The notes: generated by a model not told the origin, from the letters alone. Shown: positions 39,425-48,882, counted from the stretch's first letter. The stretch is DNA of 64,000 bases from Pectobacterium colocasium (GCF_020181655.1 NZ_CP084032.1:2232001-2296000); one strand, 5' to 3'. Made by a program: numbers and translations.

Positions 39425-39576
39425 TCCCCATTCGATCAATCACTGTCAGCCCGCTTGTATACTGGCTTCAGCCCATAAGCTGACAGTGTTTTGATGGATT
39501 TTTCCTTCTCCACATCAGCTTATATTTTTTAGCGTACCGAGTGAATCGGACCACTTTTTGATGTAGGGGAAAACCC

Positions 39577-40800
39577 ATGAATACCAAACCTGCTAATCGG
39601 GGATTAATCGTTCTCGGTACCATTATCACCCAAATGGGACTCGGCACGATTTACACCTGGAGTTTGTTCAACCAGCCGCTGGTGGACAAATTTGGCTGGA
39701 CGCTGAGTTCAGTGGCGACGACGTTTTCCATCACCAGTTTCTGCCTGGCCTTTGCTACGTTGTTTGCCGGTAAGTTTCAGGAGCGGATTGGCCTGCGCCG
39801 CCTGACCATGATTGCCGGTATCGCATTGGGCGCGGGGCTGATGGCGAGTGCGGTGAGCCCGTCGCTGACCCTGATTTATTTGCTGATGGGCGTGGTTGTC
39901 GGTTTTGCTGACGGTACGGCTTATATCACGGCGTTATCCAATCTGATCAAATGGTTCCCGAATCGTAAAGGGCTGATAGCAGGCATTTCTGTTGGTGCCT
40001 TTGGTACCGGCAGCTTGCTGTTCAAGTACGTCAACAGTTTTCTGATTGCGGAAGTGGGCGTGTCAGAAGCCTTCTTCTACTGGGGCGTTATCGTCATGGC
40101 GATGATTCTGGTCGGGAGTTCATTGCTGAAAGAGCCTGCTGCGGTGCCAGCTCAGCAGACTGCGGTTCAGGGGCAGACACGTGATTTCTCGCTGGCTGAA
40201 ATGTTGGCAACGAAAGAGTCGTATTTGCTGTTTATTATCTTCTTCACCGCGTGCATGAGCGGGCTGTATTTGATCGGTATTGTGAAAGATATCGGCGTGC
40301 AAATGGCCGGAATGGATAGGGCGATGGCGGCCAATGCGGTGTCGGCGATTGCGATTTTTAATACCGTGGGCCGCATAGTCCTTGGCGCGCTTTCCGACAG
40401 TGTCGGGCGTATGCGGGTCATCAGCTTTACGCTGTTCGTGACGATTCTTGCGGTCTCCGTAATGACGTTCCTGCCGCTGAATCCGCTGCTGTTCTTTATC
40501 TGTGTCAGCGCGATTGCTTTCTGCTTTGGTGGCAATATCACCGTGTTCCCAGCGATTGTTGGTGACTTCTTTGGCCTGAAAAATCACAGCAAAAACTATG
40601 GCGTCATTTATCAGGGATTCGGCATTGGCGCGCTGTCGGGTTCGTTTATCGCGGCGCAGCTTGGAGGCTTCCAGGCCACATTTACGGCAATCATCATCAT
40701 GTCTGTCGTTTCGCTGCTGATTACTCTGTGGGTCAAGCCACCTAAACATCAACCGGTTAGTGCTTCACTGCGTGCAGATATGGCTCACGCTCAAAGCTAA
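39577..40800 (+). CDS. yhjX: MFS transporter YhjX (pyruvate-inducible)
   Basis: 407 residues (E. coli 402), 12 predicted transmembrane helices, oxalate:formate antiporter-like branch of the major facilitator superfamily. Family marks: LGTIITQMGLGTIYTWSLFN, GKFQERIGLRRLTM, SNLIKWFPNRKGLIAG, FFTACMSGLYLIGIVKDI, KNYGVIYQGFGIGA. In E. coli yhjX is the main target of YpdB and responds to pyruvate; a transport role for pyruvate has been proposed. Here it follows ypdAB directly, with the YpdB site between. Confidence 0.93.
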   Translation: MNTKPANRGLIVLGTIITQMGLGTIYTWSLFNQPLVDKFGWTLSSVATTFSITSFCLAFATLFAGKFQERIGLRRLTMIAGIALGAGLMASAVSPSLTLIYLLMGVVVGFADGTAYITALSNLIKWFPNRKGLIAGISVGAFGTGSLLFKYVNSFLIAEVGVSEAFFYWGVIVMAMILVGSSLLKEPAAVPAQQTAVQGQTRDFSLAEMLATKESYLLFIIFFTACMSGLYLIGIVKDIGVQMAGMDRAMAANAVSAIAIFNTVGRIVLGALSDSVGRMRVISFTLFVTILAVSVMTFLPLNPLLFFICVSAIAFCFGGNITVFPAIVGDFFGLKNHSKNYGVIYQGFGIGALSGSFIAAQLGGFQATFTAIIIMSVVSLLITLWVKPPKHQPVSASLRADMAHAQS

Positions 40801-40809
40801 TCGAATACC

Positions 40810-40839
40810 GTGGCGGGCAGCCGATGTTCTGCTCGCCAC
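40810..40839 (+). terminator. Hairpin after yhjX
   Basis: GTGGCG/CGCCAC outer and GCAG/CTGC inner pairs (40810-40839) directly after the stop codon. There is no clear T tract, so termination is uncertain. Confidence 0.45.
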
Positions 40840-40956
40840 AAGATTGTGCTGACATACACCCTTTCTCTTCTCTGCTGAAATATCGCGATACAGTTCATCA
40901 CTTCTCCGGTCATCAACGTGTCACAGGCGAATCCTAGCGTCGCTACCAGTACTGCG

Positions 40957-41020
40957 TTTTCCTAAAACACGTTTTCCCAAACGAGGCTTTCCTTAACGCC
41001 ACGATTTTTTCCTAAAAATT
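40957..41020. repeat. Degenerate tandem repeats upstream of ugpB
   Basis: Four related units beginning TTTTCC or CTTTCC start near 40957, 40972, 40987 and 41007, for example TTTTCCTAAAACACG and TTTTCCCAAACGAGG. They end about 20 bases before the ugpB start, so they lie in its promoter or leader. Confidence 0.55.
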
Positions 41021-41037
41021 GTACCGGAGAAAACATC

Positions 41038-42375
41038 ATGACAATTCGGTTTAGGTTCACGTCTATTTTTCTGCTGCTGTTAAATATGCTCTTGTTCGTC
41101 CCGCTGTCTGCCAGAGCGGCCGTTGAACTGACGTTCTGGCATGGCATGGACAGCAATTTGAATACGGAACTGATTCGGTTGGTTAACCGATTTAATGAAT
41201 CTCAGACGACATACCACGTTGAACCCATCTATAAAGGCAGCTATGAGCAGACGCTGGCTGCGGGAATTGCCGCGTATCGCACTGGTAACACACCGGATAT
41301 TTTGCAGGTTTATGATGTCGGTACACCGAATATGATACATAGCGGGGCGATCATCCCGGTGTTCGAGCTGTTCAAGCAGGTTGGTATCGAGAATGACGAA
41401 AAGGCCTTTCTGCCCGCGGTGGCGCTGTTTTACAGCGACAGCCAGACCGGACATCTGATTTCCCAACCATTTAACAGCTCAACCCCCGTTCTCTACTACA
41501 ACAAAGATGCATTTAGTAAGGCAGGGCTCGATCCTGATAAGCCGCCACGGACCTGGACGGAGCTGGCGTACGACGCGGCGCGGCTGCGTCAGAGTGGAAT
41601 GACGTGCGGCTATACGAACGCAGGGCAGCAGGGTTGGATATTGCTGGAAGCGTTTAGCGTGTGGAACGGACTGCCGATCGCGACGAAAAACAATGGCTTC
41701 GACGGTGTCGATGCGCATCTGTTGGTGAACGGTCCGTTGCAGGTCGCACACATTGCCCAGCTTGCGCAGATGATGAAAAAGAATGAATTCAGTTATTTCG
41801 GCCGCAATGATGAAGGCACCGCCCGCTTTTATAACGGCGACTGCGGCATATTGACCGCCTCATCGGGTGGATTACGCAAGATTCAGAACTATGCCAAATT
41901 TCACTACGGTGTCGGCATGTTGCCTTACAGCGAAGAGGCCAAAGGTGCGCCGCAGAATTCGTTCATCGGAGGAGCAAGCCTCTGGGTCATGAAAGGCAAA
42001 GCGGCCTCGCATTATCAAGGTATTGCTGAATTCTTGCATTTCCTGACGCTGCCAGAAAATGCCGCTGAATGGCATCAGATGACAGGTTATCTGCCGGTGA
42101 CGCAACCCGCTTACGAACTCACGCGCGAGCAAGGGTTTTATGTCAGATACCCCGGTAGCGATGTCGCTATGAAACAGCTCACCAACAAACCGCCACTGCC
42201 TTATACGCGCGGCTTCCGTTTGGGTAATATGCCGCAAATTCGCACCATCATGGATGAAGAGCTGGAGAAGGTCTGGGCAGAACAGGAAACACCACAGCAG
42301 GCGCTGGACAATGTGGTTTCGCGGGGCGATCGCCTGTTGCAGCATTTCGCGCAGTCGGTTTCCCGTCATTCGTGA
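41038..42375 (+). CDS. ugpB: UgpB-like glycerol-3-phosphate binding protein
   Basis: 445 residues. Signal peptide through LSARAA, then the type I extracellular solute-binding fold typical of Ugp[74 protein letters not shown]. coli UgpB captures sn-glycerol-3-phosphate and glycerophosphodiesters in the periplasm. The gene is followed by a phosphodiesterase, but no ugpA, ugpE or ugpC lies nearby, so it must use permeases coded elsewhere or have a different role. Confidence 0.88.
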   Translation: MTIRFRFTSIFLLLLNMLLFVPLSARAAVELTFWHGMDSNLNTELIRLVNRFNESQTTYHVEPIYKGSYEQTLAAGIAAYRTGNTPDILQVYDVGTPNMIHSGAIIPVFELFKQVGIENDEKAFLPAVALFYSDSQTGHLISQPFNSSTPVLYYNKDAFSKAGLDPDKPPRTWTELAYDAARLRQSGMTCGYTNAGQQGWILLEAFSVWNGLPIATKNNGFDGVDAHLLVNGPLQVAHIAQLAQMMKKNEFSYFGRNDEGTARFYNGDCGILTASSGGLRKIQNYAKFHYGVGMLPYSEEAKGAPQNSFIGGASLWVMKGKAASHYQGIAEFLHFLTLPENAAEWHQMTGYLPVTQPAYELTREQGFYVRYPGSDVAMKQLTNKPPLPYTRGFRLGNMPQIRTIMDEELEKVWAEQETPQQALDNVVSRGDRLLQHFAQSVSRHS

Positions 42376-42405
42376 TATTCCCCGTTTATTTGGAGCTTTC
42401 GACTG

Positions 42406-43251
42406 ATGACAAAGCAAAATAAAGGTAGGGTTCAGGACGTGATCGCGACGCAAAACGCGACGGTTCTGGCTGTGGCACATCGCGGCGTTTGGGCATCGGC
42501 ACCAGAGAATTCGCTAGCGGCGTTACGCGAGGCGATTCGTCTGGGCGTTGATGTTGTGGAGATTGATGCGCAATTGACGGCAGATAGCCACGTTGTCGTG
42601 ATTCATGATGATACGCTCGATCGCACGAGCGATATGCGCGGTCGCATTAGCCAGATGACGCTGGCGGAAATCCGTCAGGCGCGTTTGCGCGGGAGTGACG
42701 GCGGCTCGGCATGGCCATTGGGTGATGAAAAGGTGCCGCTGTTGTATGAAATCCTCGAAGAGGCGCGAGGGCGGGTTGTCATCAACGTAGATGTAAAACA
42801 TGAACGTGAATTTGGCGTGATCGCCCGCGATATTCGCGATAAAGGTCTAAGCGCGGGCGCGATCATGAAAAGTCCCGTTGATCTTGCGGCTACTCATTTT
42901 CCTATTGCTTCCCCAGCGTGGGATACCCAGATACCTTATATGCCGATGGTCCATCTCAAACGGGGGGAAACCGTCGATATTCTGCGGCAGGTTGATGATA
43001 TTGGCATCGCCATTGTGGAAGCTAATTTTGATCATATTGATGCGGTGACCGAAGCGTATGCCGAGTTTCAACGGCTTGGGGTGCGGATTTGGGTGAACAC
43101 GCTGGATTGCTCGCATTCTCTCGACTATAGCGATACGCACGCCTTAGCGGATCCTGACGCCGTATGGGGAGCATTAATTCGTGCTGGGGCGGGCGCGATT
43201 CAGGTCGATCACGTCGACGCATTTATCGATTTTCGATCAACGCTGTTGTGA
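42406..43251 (+). CDS. Glycerophosphodiester phosphodiesterase (UgpQ-like)
   Basis: 281 residues, no signal peptide, so cytoplasmic like UgpQ. The GDPD domain is complete: VAHRGVWASAPENSLAAL (His-Arg motif), VVEIDAQLTADSHVVVIHDDTLDRTS (the Glu-x-Asp and catalytic His), then INVDVKHE. It should hydrolyse glycerophosphodiesters to glycerol-3-phosphate and alcohol. It starts 30 bases after ugpB and is surely cotranscribed. Residues after about 180 diverge from E. coli UgpQ, so the exact substrate is open. Confidence 0.88.
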   Translation: MTKQNKGRVQDVIATQNATVLAVAHRGVWASAPENSLAALREAIRLGVDVVEIDAQLTADSHVVVIHDDTLDRTSDMRGRISQMTLAEIRQARLRGSDGGSAWPLGDEKVPLLYEILEEARGRVVINVDVKHEREFGVIARDIRDKGLSAGAIMKSPVDLAATHFPIASPAWDTQIPYMPMVHLKRGETVDILRQVDDIGIAIVEANFDHIDAVTEAYAEFQRLGVRIWVNTLDCSHSLDYSDTHALADPDAVWGALIRAGAGAIQVDHVDAFIDFRSTLL

Positions 43252-43418
43252 TAACGCAGCAGGATTAACATCAGATAGGACGCCGCTTTCCTTTTGAAAA
43301 GTGTAAAGTTATGTGGATTTAGTAACTGAAAAGTTAAGAATGCTTGAAAATGCCACGGCAACCCATACGATGTATGTGTTGCAAACTTTATCTTTCTGCG
43401 AGAGGAAATCAGACCTTT

Positions 43419-44300
43419 ATGATGCGTATTGCGCTTTTCCTGATCACCAACCTGGCGGTGATGTTGGTTTTCGGGCTGGTACTCAGCCTGACGGGAATTC
43501 AGTCCAGCAGTGTCCAGGGCTTAATGATTATGGCTGGGCTGTTTGGCTTTGGCGGTGCGTTTGTTTCACTGCTGATGTCTAAATGGATGGCGTTACGGTC
43601 CGTTGGCGGTGAAGTCATTGAACAGCCACGTAACGAAACCGAACGCTGGCTGATGGAAACCGTTCGTACACAGTCACAGCAGGCGGGGATCGCGATGCCG
43701 CAGGTGGCTATCTACCATGCTCCGGACATCAATGCCTTTGCGACGGGCGCTCGTCGTGATGCATCGCTGGTGGCGGTCAGTACCGGTTTGTTGCAAAACA
43801 TGAGTCGTGACGAAGCAGAAGCCGTTATCGCGCATGAAATCAGCCACATTGCGAATGGCGACATGGTGACCATGACGTTGGTTCAGGGGATAGTGAATAC
43901 TTTCGTTATCTTCGTTTCCCGTCTGATCGCTCAGGTTGTTTCCGGGTTCCTGTCCGGCAACCGTGATGAAGGGGAAAGCAGTAACGGCAACCCGCTGGTT
44001 TATTTTGCTGTCGCGACCGTGCTGGAACTGGTGTTTGGTATTCTCGCCAGCATTATCACCATGTGGTTCTCACGCTACCGTGAATTCCACGCGGATGCGG
44101 GGTCAGCCAAGCTGGTGGGGCGTGAGAAAATGATCGCTGCACTGCAACGCCTGAAGACCAGCTATGAACCGCAGGAAGAGAGCAGCATGATGGCTTTCTG
44201 CATTAACGGAAAATCGAAATCCTTCAGCGAACTGTTTATGTCTCACCCGCCGTTGGATAAGCGCATTGAAGCGCTGCGCTCCGGCGATTACCTGAAGTAA
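43419..44300 (+). CDS. htpX: Membrane metalloprotease HtpX
   Basis: 293 residues, same length as E. coli, from the ATGATG at 43419; a frame reaching 43344 is not family-like. GAGAGGA lies upstream. Two N-terminal and two central transmembrane helices, zinc motif HEISH in [13 protein letters not shown], third ligand in [17 protein letters not shown]. HtpX takes part in quality control of inner-membrane proteins with FtsH. In E. coli it follows prc; here about 30 kb separate them. Confidence 0.97.
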   Translation: MMRIALFLITNLAVMLVFGLVLSLTGIQSSSVQGLMIMAGLFGFGGAFVSLLMSKWMALRSVGGEVIEQPRNETERWLMETVRTQSQQAGIAMPQVAIYHAPDINAFATGARRDASLVAVSTGLLQNMSRDEAEAVIAHEISHIANGDMVTMTLVQGIVNTFVIFVSRLIAQVVSGFLSGNRDEGESSNGNPLVYFAVATVLELVFGILASIITMWFSRYREFHADAGSAKLVGREKMIAALQRLKTSYEPQEESSMMAFCINGKSKSFSELFMSHPPLDKRIEALRSGDYLK

Positions 44301-44319
44301 CTCACGATATTTTCTTCCC

Positions 44320-44341
44320 AAAGGCCCGTTCGGGCCTTTGT
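44320..44341 (+). terminator. Intrinsic terminator after htpX
   Basis: AAAGGCCCG, TT, CGGGCCTTT (44320-44339), 20 bases past the stop. The trailing T run is short. Confidence 0.75.
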
Positions 44342-44432
44342 TATTTCTGCGTTTCTTGATCCAACAAACCTGCGTTTTCTCCGTTCGTGTGTTTTCATTA
44401 GATCTGAAACAGGTGGTGAAAATAGGAAGAAT

Positions 44433-44449
44433 GTTTTATAAAATAAAAC
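44433..44449. promoter_or_regulatory. AT-rich dyad in the ogl promoter
   Basis: GTTTTAT, AAA, ATAAAAC: a perfect 7-bp inverted repeat just upstream of the KdgR box. It overlaps a TATAAAAT sequence that could be the -10 element. Whether it binds a regulator is unknown. Confidence 0.4.
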
Positions 44450-44462
44450 CACGATCACGGAA

Positions 44463-44482
44463 AAATGAAACATTGTTTCTAT
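44463..44482. promoter_or_regulatory. KdgR box upstream of ogl
   Basis: The core GAAACATTGTTTC (44467-44479) is a perfect dyad, with AT-rich arms on both sides. It matches the known KdgR operator of pectinolysis genes. It lies about 160 bases before the ogl start, next to a likely -10, as expected for a repressor site. Confidence 0.88.
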
Positions 44483-44641
44483 AATGCCGATATAACAGGC
44501 GTCTCGCGTGAGATTGGTGGCCTGACTTTTGAACAACCGGTGTCGGGGTAACCCGCTTGCTGGGCGATCGGAATGTCAGGTTATCGAAGAGTATGCGCGT
44601 GTGGCGTCAGATTCTTCATGATAAGTTCTAAGGATTTACGG

Positions 44642-45808
44642 ATGGCCAAAGGTAACAAGATCCCCCTAACGTTTCATACCTACCAGGATTCAGCAACCGG
44701 CACCGAAGTTGTGCGTTTAACCCCGCCCGATGTTATCTGCCATCGCAACTATTTCTACCAGAAGTGTTTCTTCAATGACGGCAGCAAGCTGCTGTTTGGC
44801 GCTGCGTTTGATGGCCCGTGGAACTACTATCTGCTGGATTTAAAAGAGCAGAGCGCCACACAGTTGACGGAAGGCAAAGGCGACAACACCTTCGGTGGCT
44901 TCCTGTCCCCGAATGACGATGCGCTGTATTACGTTAAAAATACCCGTAATCTGATGCGTGTCGATCTGGAGACACTGGAAGAGAAAACGATTTATCAGGT
45001 GCCTGACGACTGGGTCGGCTACGGTACCTGGGTCGCCAACTCCGATTGCACCAAAATGGTCGGTATTGAGATCAAAAAAGAAGACTGGAAACCACTGACC
45101 GATTGGAAAAAATTCCAGGAATTCTACTTCACTAATCCTTGCTGTCGCCTGATTCGTGTCGATTTGGTCACGGGCGAAGCGCAGACTATCCTTCAGGAAA
45201 ACCAGTGGCTGGGTCACCCAATCTACCGTCCGGGTGATGACAACACCGTAGCTTTCTGCCACGAAGGCCCGCATGACCTGGTTGATGCCCGTATGTGGTT
45301 TATCAACGAAGATGGGACCAACATGCGTAAAGTGAAAGAGCATGCTGAAGGCGAAAGCTGCACCCACGAATTCTGGGTGCCGGATGGTTCAGCGATGATT
45401 TACGTCTCTTACCTGAAAGACGATAGCAATCGCTATATCCGCAGCATCGATCCGGTTACGCTTGAAGATCGTCAACTGCGCGTCATGCCGCCGTGTTCTC
45501 ACCTGATGAGTAACTATGATGGCACGCTGTTGGTCGGTGATGGTTCCGATGCGCCGGTCGACGTGCAGGACGATGGCGGCTATAAAATCGAGAACGATCC
45601 GTTCCTGTATGTTTTCAACCTGAAAACGGGCAAAGAACATCGTATTGCACAGCACAATACATCCTGGGAAGTGTTGGAAGGGGACCGTCAGGTGACTCAC
45701 CCACATCCTTCTTTCACGCCGGATAATAAACAAGTCCTGTTTACTTCTGACGTAGATGGCAAACCTGCGCTGTATCTGGCGAAGGTTCCTGATTCCGTCT
45801 GGAATTAA
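44642..45808 (+). CDS. ogl: Oligogalacturonate lyase Ogl
   Basis: 388 residues from the ATG at 44642, the length known in Dickeya and Pectobacterium. A cytoplasmic seven-bladed beta-propeller lyase (PL22). It cleaves unsaturated digalacturonate from pectin breakdown to 5-keto-4-deoxyuronate, upstream of KduI and KduD. The metal-site residues of the Yersinia enzyme appear conserved: the histidine in PPCSHLMSNYDGT and the Q-x-x-H-x-H group in DRQVTHPHPSF. A KdgR box lies upstream and kdgR follows. Confidence 0.97.
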   Translation: MAKGNKIPLTFHTYQDSATGTEVVRLTPPDVICHRNYFYQKCFFNDGSKLLFGAAFDGPWNYYLLDLKEQSATQLTEGKGDNTFGGFLSPNDDALYYVKNTRNLMRVDLETLEEKTIYQVPDDWVGYGTWVANSDCTKMVGIEIKKEDWKPLTDWKKFQEFYFTNPCCRLIRVDLVTGEAQTILQENQWLGHPIYRPGDDNTVAFCHEGPHDLVDARMWFINEDGTNMRKVKEHAEGESCTHEFWVPDGSAMIYVSYLKDDSNRYIRSIDPVTLEDRQLRVMPPCSHLMSNYDGTLLVGDGSDAPVDVQDDGGYKIENDPFLYVFNLKTGKEHRIAQHNTSWEVLEGDRQVTHPHPSFTPDNKQVLFTSDVDGKPALYLAKVPDSVWN

Positions 45809-46022
45809 TAATACTAATAAATCCGCGTCACATTTTATGGCGCGGATTATTTTAAAATATTTACTTACATATTATTTTATTAAGTCTCTGACGCGGTTAT
45901 TTCTCAAACTTAACTTGATTATCGTTGTTGCTCCATTGCCATAATCAAAGCGTTCCCTTTATACTAAAACCATTGTTCTATTTTTTTTAAAACAAAAAAA
46001 CCTGAGTAGGGTAACCACAAAA

Positions 46023-46814
46023 ATGGCTATTGCAGATTTAGATAAACAACCCGATTCCGTGTCGTCCGTTTTAAAGGTTTTTGGTATTTTGCAGGCATTA
46101 GGTGAAGAGAGAGAAATTGGTATTACCGAGCTTTCTCAGCGAGTCATGATGTCCAAGAGTACCGTTTACCGCTTCTTGCAGACGATGAAATCCCTGGGCT
46201 ATGTCGCGCAGGAAGGTGAATCAGAGAAATATTCGTTAACGCTCAAGTTATTTGAACTTGGTGCAAAAGCATTGCAGAACGTCGATTTAATCCGCAGTGC
46301 GGATATACAGATGCGTGAGTTGTCTGCCCTGACGCGGGAAACGATCCACCTTGGTGCGTTGGATGAAGACGGCATCGTTTATATCCACAAGATTGATTCG
46401 ATGTATAACCTGCGGATGTATTCGCGTATTGGTCGCCGTAATCCGCTGCACAGTACTGCAATTGGTAAAGTGCTGTTGGCATGGCGCGATCGTGGCGAAG
46501 TAGAAGAGATTCTGTCGACGGTTGAATTCACCCGCAGTACGCCACACACGCTGTGTACTGCTGAAGATCTTCTCAATCAATTAGACGTTGTCCGCGGACA
46601 AGGTTACGGAGAAGACAACGAAGAGCAGGAAGAAGGGTTGCGTTGTATCGCTGTGCCAGTATTCGATCGCTTTGGCGTGGTGATTGCTGGCCTCAGTATT
46701 TCTTTCCCGACAATTCGTTTTTCGGAAGAAAACAAACACGAATATGTGGCTACGCTGCATACGGCCGCCAGAAATATCTCTGAGCAAATGGGCTACCACG
46801 ATTACCCGTTCTGA
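46023..46814 (+). CDS. kdgR: Pectin degradation repressor KdgR
   Basis: 263 residues, IclR family. N-terminal winged helix (SSVLKVFGILQALGEE, then ITELSQRVMMSKSTVYRFLQTMKSLGYV, about 14-62) and a C-terminal effector domain (ETIHLGALDEDGIVYIHKID, RNPLHSTAIGKVLLAW, GQGYGEDNEEQEEGLRCIAVPVFD). It represses pectinase and uronate catabolism genes until 2-keto-3-deoxygluconate binds. Adjacent to ogl as in Dickeya. The ATG at 46023 has a weak GAGTAGGGTAACC leader. A strong terminator follows. Confidence 0.97.
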   Translation: MAIADLDKQPDSVSSVLKVFGILQALGEEREIGITELSQRVMMSKSTVYRFLQTMKSLGYVAQEGESEKYSLTLKLFELGAKALQNVDLIRSADIQMRELSALTRETIHLGALDEDGIVYIHKIDSMYNLRMYSRIGRRNPLHSTAIGKVLLAWRDRGEVEEILSTVEFTRSTPHTLCTAEDLLNQLDVVRGQGYGEDNEEQEEGLRCIAVPVFDRFGVVIAGLSISFPTIRFSEENKHEYVATLHTAARNISEQMGYHDYPF

Positions 46815-46832
46815 TATTCTCTATCGATACCT

Positions 46833-46861
46833 AAGCCTGTCCTGACCGACAGGCTTTTTTT
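46833..46861 (+). terminator. Intrinsic terminator after kdgR
   Basis: AAGCCTGTC (46833-46841), loop CTGACC, GACAGGCTT (46848-46856), followed by a T tract. Confidence 0.93.
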
Positions 46862-46945
46862 ATGGTCATCCATCTCTGTCCGCCACCATTCGGGCCGTCG
46901 CCAGCGATGTTGAAAAATGCTCCCCACGTTTTTTTATTTTTGCAC

Positions 46946-46976
46946 CAATACGATAGCGCTGCATATCAATACGATA
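46946..46976. promoter_or_regulatory. Spaced direct repeat upstream of yebO
   Basis: CAATACGATA at 46946-46955 and again at 46967-46976, exactly 21 bases apart. The geometry (10-bp repeat, 11-bp spacer) puts both on the same helix face and is that of LytTR or OmpR-type regulator sites. No known consensus matches. Confidence 0.5.
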
Positions 46977-47071
46977 TGGGGAGCGGAGAGGGTTGGGTAT
47001 CGAACTTGGCTACGTCACGGTGTTAAGATAGCCCACAGGTTCTGTCATAAGTGGTTATAAGTGGAGTCGTT

Positions 47072-47335
47072 GTGAACATATTAGAAGTGGTTTTTGTCTT
47101 TCTGGTTGTGCTGCTAGCCGCGCTGATCTGGTTTTTTGTTAATCGGGCGAGCGTCAGAGCCAATGAGCAAGTGAAATTGCTGCAAGAGATCGTAGAGCAG
47201 CAACGCCAGCAGTTAGCATTATTGAAAAAATTGCTGCCCCAGAATGCAGAGAAAAGTGAGCCTGAAACGCTTACCGCCGAGTTAGAGCGTGATGACGTGG
47301 AGTTAACGTTTAAAAGTGTCATTCCTGAACGTTAA
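47072..47335 (+). CDS. yebO: YebO-like small membrane protein
   Basis: 87 residues from the GTG at 47072, which follows GTGGAG; a GTG at 47051 would add seven residues. One N-terminal transmembrane helix (ILEVVFVFLVVLLAALIWFFVN), then a coiled-coil-like basic/acidic region (ASVRANEQVKLLQEIVEQQ, QQLALLKKLL) and an acidic tail. This matches E. coli YebO (WFFINRASSRTNEQ then LLDQQ). Function unknown. In E. coli mgrB lies between kdgR and yebO; here no mgrB-like frame is seen. Confidence 0.82.
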   Translation: MNILEVVFVFLVVLLAALIWFFVNRASVRANEQVKLLQEIVEQQRQQLALLKKLLPQNAEKSEPETLTAELERDDVELTFKSVIPER

Positions 47336-47460
47336 TACGCCATCACTGTGTCGCGTTTAACCCCGATCTCTTTGCCTGTTCACGTCATTTTTCATACTGA
47401 TGGCGTGAGCAGGCATAGTTATAAAAATGAAGAAGGCTTTACAGGAAGCACAAAAACAAC

Positions 47461-48882
47461 ATGGCAAATGCGCAAAACAACATAGCAAGCAATCAAAAAG
47501 ATAGAGCAAGCGATCAACAGGAACTGGTTTTAAAACGAGGGTTAAAAAACCGGCATATTCAACTGATAGCGTTGGGTGGCGCGATTGGTACTGGCTTGTT
47601 TTTAGGGATATCGCAGACTATCCAAATGGCTGGGCCGTCCGTTTTATTGGGCTACGCGATTGCCGGAATGATTGCGTTTCTGATTATGCGACAACTGGGC
47701 GAGATGGTGGTGGAAGAGCCAGTAGCAGGTTCGTTCAGCCATTTTGCCTATAAATACTGGGGCGACTTTGCGGGCTTTCTGGCCGGTTGGAACTACTGGG
47801 CGATGTTTATTCTGGTAGGGATGGCTGAACTGACGGCAGTGGGGATTTATATCCAATACTGGTGGCCCGAGACGCCAACCTGGCTGTCCGCCGCGATATT
47901 CTTCGTGCTCATTAACCTGATCAATCTGGTGAATGTGCGGATGTTTGGGGAGACGGAATTCTGGTTCGCCATTATCAAAGTGCTGGCCATCGTCGGGATG
48001 ATTGTCTTCGGCAGTTGGCTGCTGCTGAGTGGTAATGGCGGCGAAACGGCAACGATACGTAATCTATGGATTCATGGCGGATTCATGCCGAATGGTGCAA
48101 GTGGATTGATCATGGCCATGGCGGTGATCATGTTCTCATTCGGCGGTCTGGAATTAGTCGGTATCACCGCGGCAGAAGCTGCCGATCCGAAACGTTCTAT
48201 TCCTCAGGCGACGAATCAAGTGGTCTATCGCATCCTGATTTTCTATATCGGCGCGCTGTCTATTTTGTTATCGCTTTATCCGTGGGGAAATGTCGTTGAT
48301 GGCGGTAGCCCGTTTGTTCTTATCTTCCATGCGCTGAATAGCAATTTGGTGGCAAACGTACTGAACATTGTGGTACTCACGGCGGCGTTATCGGTTTACA
48401 ACAGCGGCGTGTACTGTAATAGCCGGATGTTGTACGGTTTGGCAAAGCAGGGGAATGCGCCGAAATCTCTCGCGAAGGTTAACGGACGCGGTGTACCTGT
48501 CCGCTCTATTGCGTTGTCAGCCTTAGCGACATCGTTCGGTGTAGCAATCAACTACCTGATGCCAGGCAAAGCGTTTGAGCTGTTGATGGCGCTGGTGGTG
48601 TCGACGCTGGTGATTAACTGGATCATGATCTGCTTTGCACATCTGCGTTTCCGTCAGGCGATGATGGCGAAGGGCATTGTTCCTGCCTTCAAAGCCTTCT
48701 GGTATCCGTGGGGCAACTACCTGTGTCTGGCGTTTTTGGCGGGGATTTTGGTGATTATGCTGCTGTCGCCGGGTATTCGCATTTCGGTCATTTTAATTCC
48801 ATTCTGGATTGCCGTTATTTGGCTGGGTTTCAGACTTTCCCGTAAAAATAACGCGGCGCTGAAGTTGACGCAAACACAGTAA
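47461..48882 (+). CDS. pheP: Aromatic amino acid permease (PheP/AroP type)
   Basis: 473 residues, 12 transmembrane helices, amino acid-polyamine-organocation superfamily. Starts with LKRGLKNRHIQLIALGGAIG and has the AroP/PheP blocks FLIMRQLGEMVVEEPVAGSF, FSFGGLELVGITAAEA, LSVYNSGVYCNSRML. The NSGVY form and YPWGNYLCLAFL favour PheP, while some other stretches are nearer AroP, so phenylalanine-specific or general aromatic uptake cannot be separated by eye. A single gene with its own hairpin downstream. Confidence 0.85.
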   Translation: MANAQNNIASNQKDRASDQQELVLKRGLKNRHIQLIALGGAIGTGLFLGISQTIQMAGPSVLLGYAIAGMIAFLIMRQLGEMVVEEPVAGSFSHFAYKYWGDFAGFLAGWNYWAMFILVGMAELTAVGIYIQYWWPETPTWLSAAIFFVLINLINLVNVRMFGETEFWFAIIKVLAIVGMIVFGSWLLLSGNGGETATIRNLWIHGGFMPNGASGLIMAMAVIMFSFGGLELVGITAAEAADPKRSIPQATNQVVYRILIFYIGALSILLSLYPWGNVVDGGSPFVLIFHALNSNLVANVLNIVVLTAALSVYNSGVYCNSRMLYGLAKQGNAPKSLAKVNGRGVPVRSIALSALATSFGVAINYLMPGKAFELLMALVVSTLVINWIMICFAHLRFRQAMMAKGIVPAFKAFWYPWGNYLCLAFLAGILVIMLLSPGIRISVILIPFWIAVIWLGFRLSRKNNAALKLTQTQ

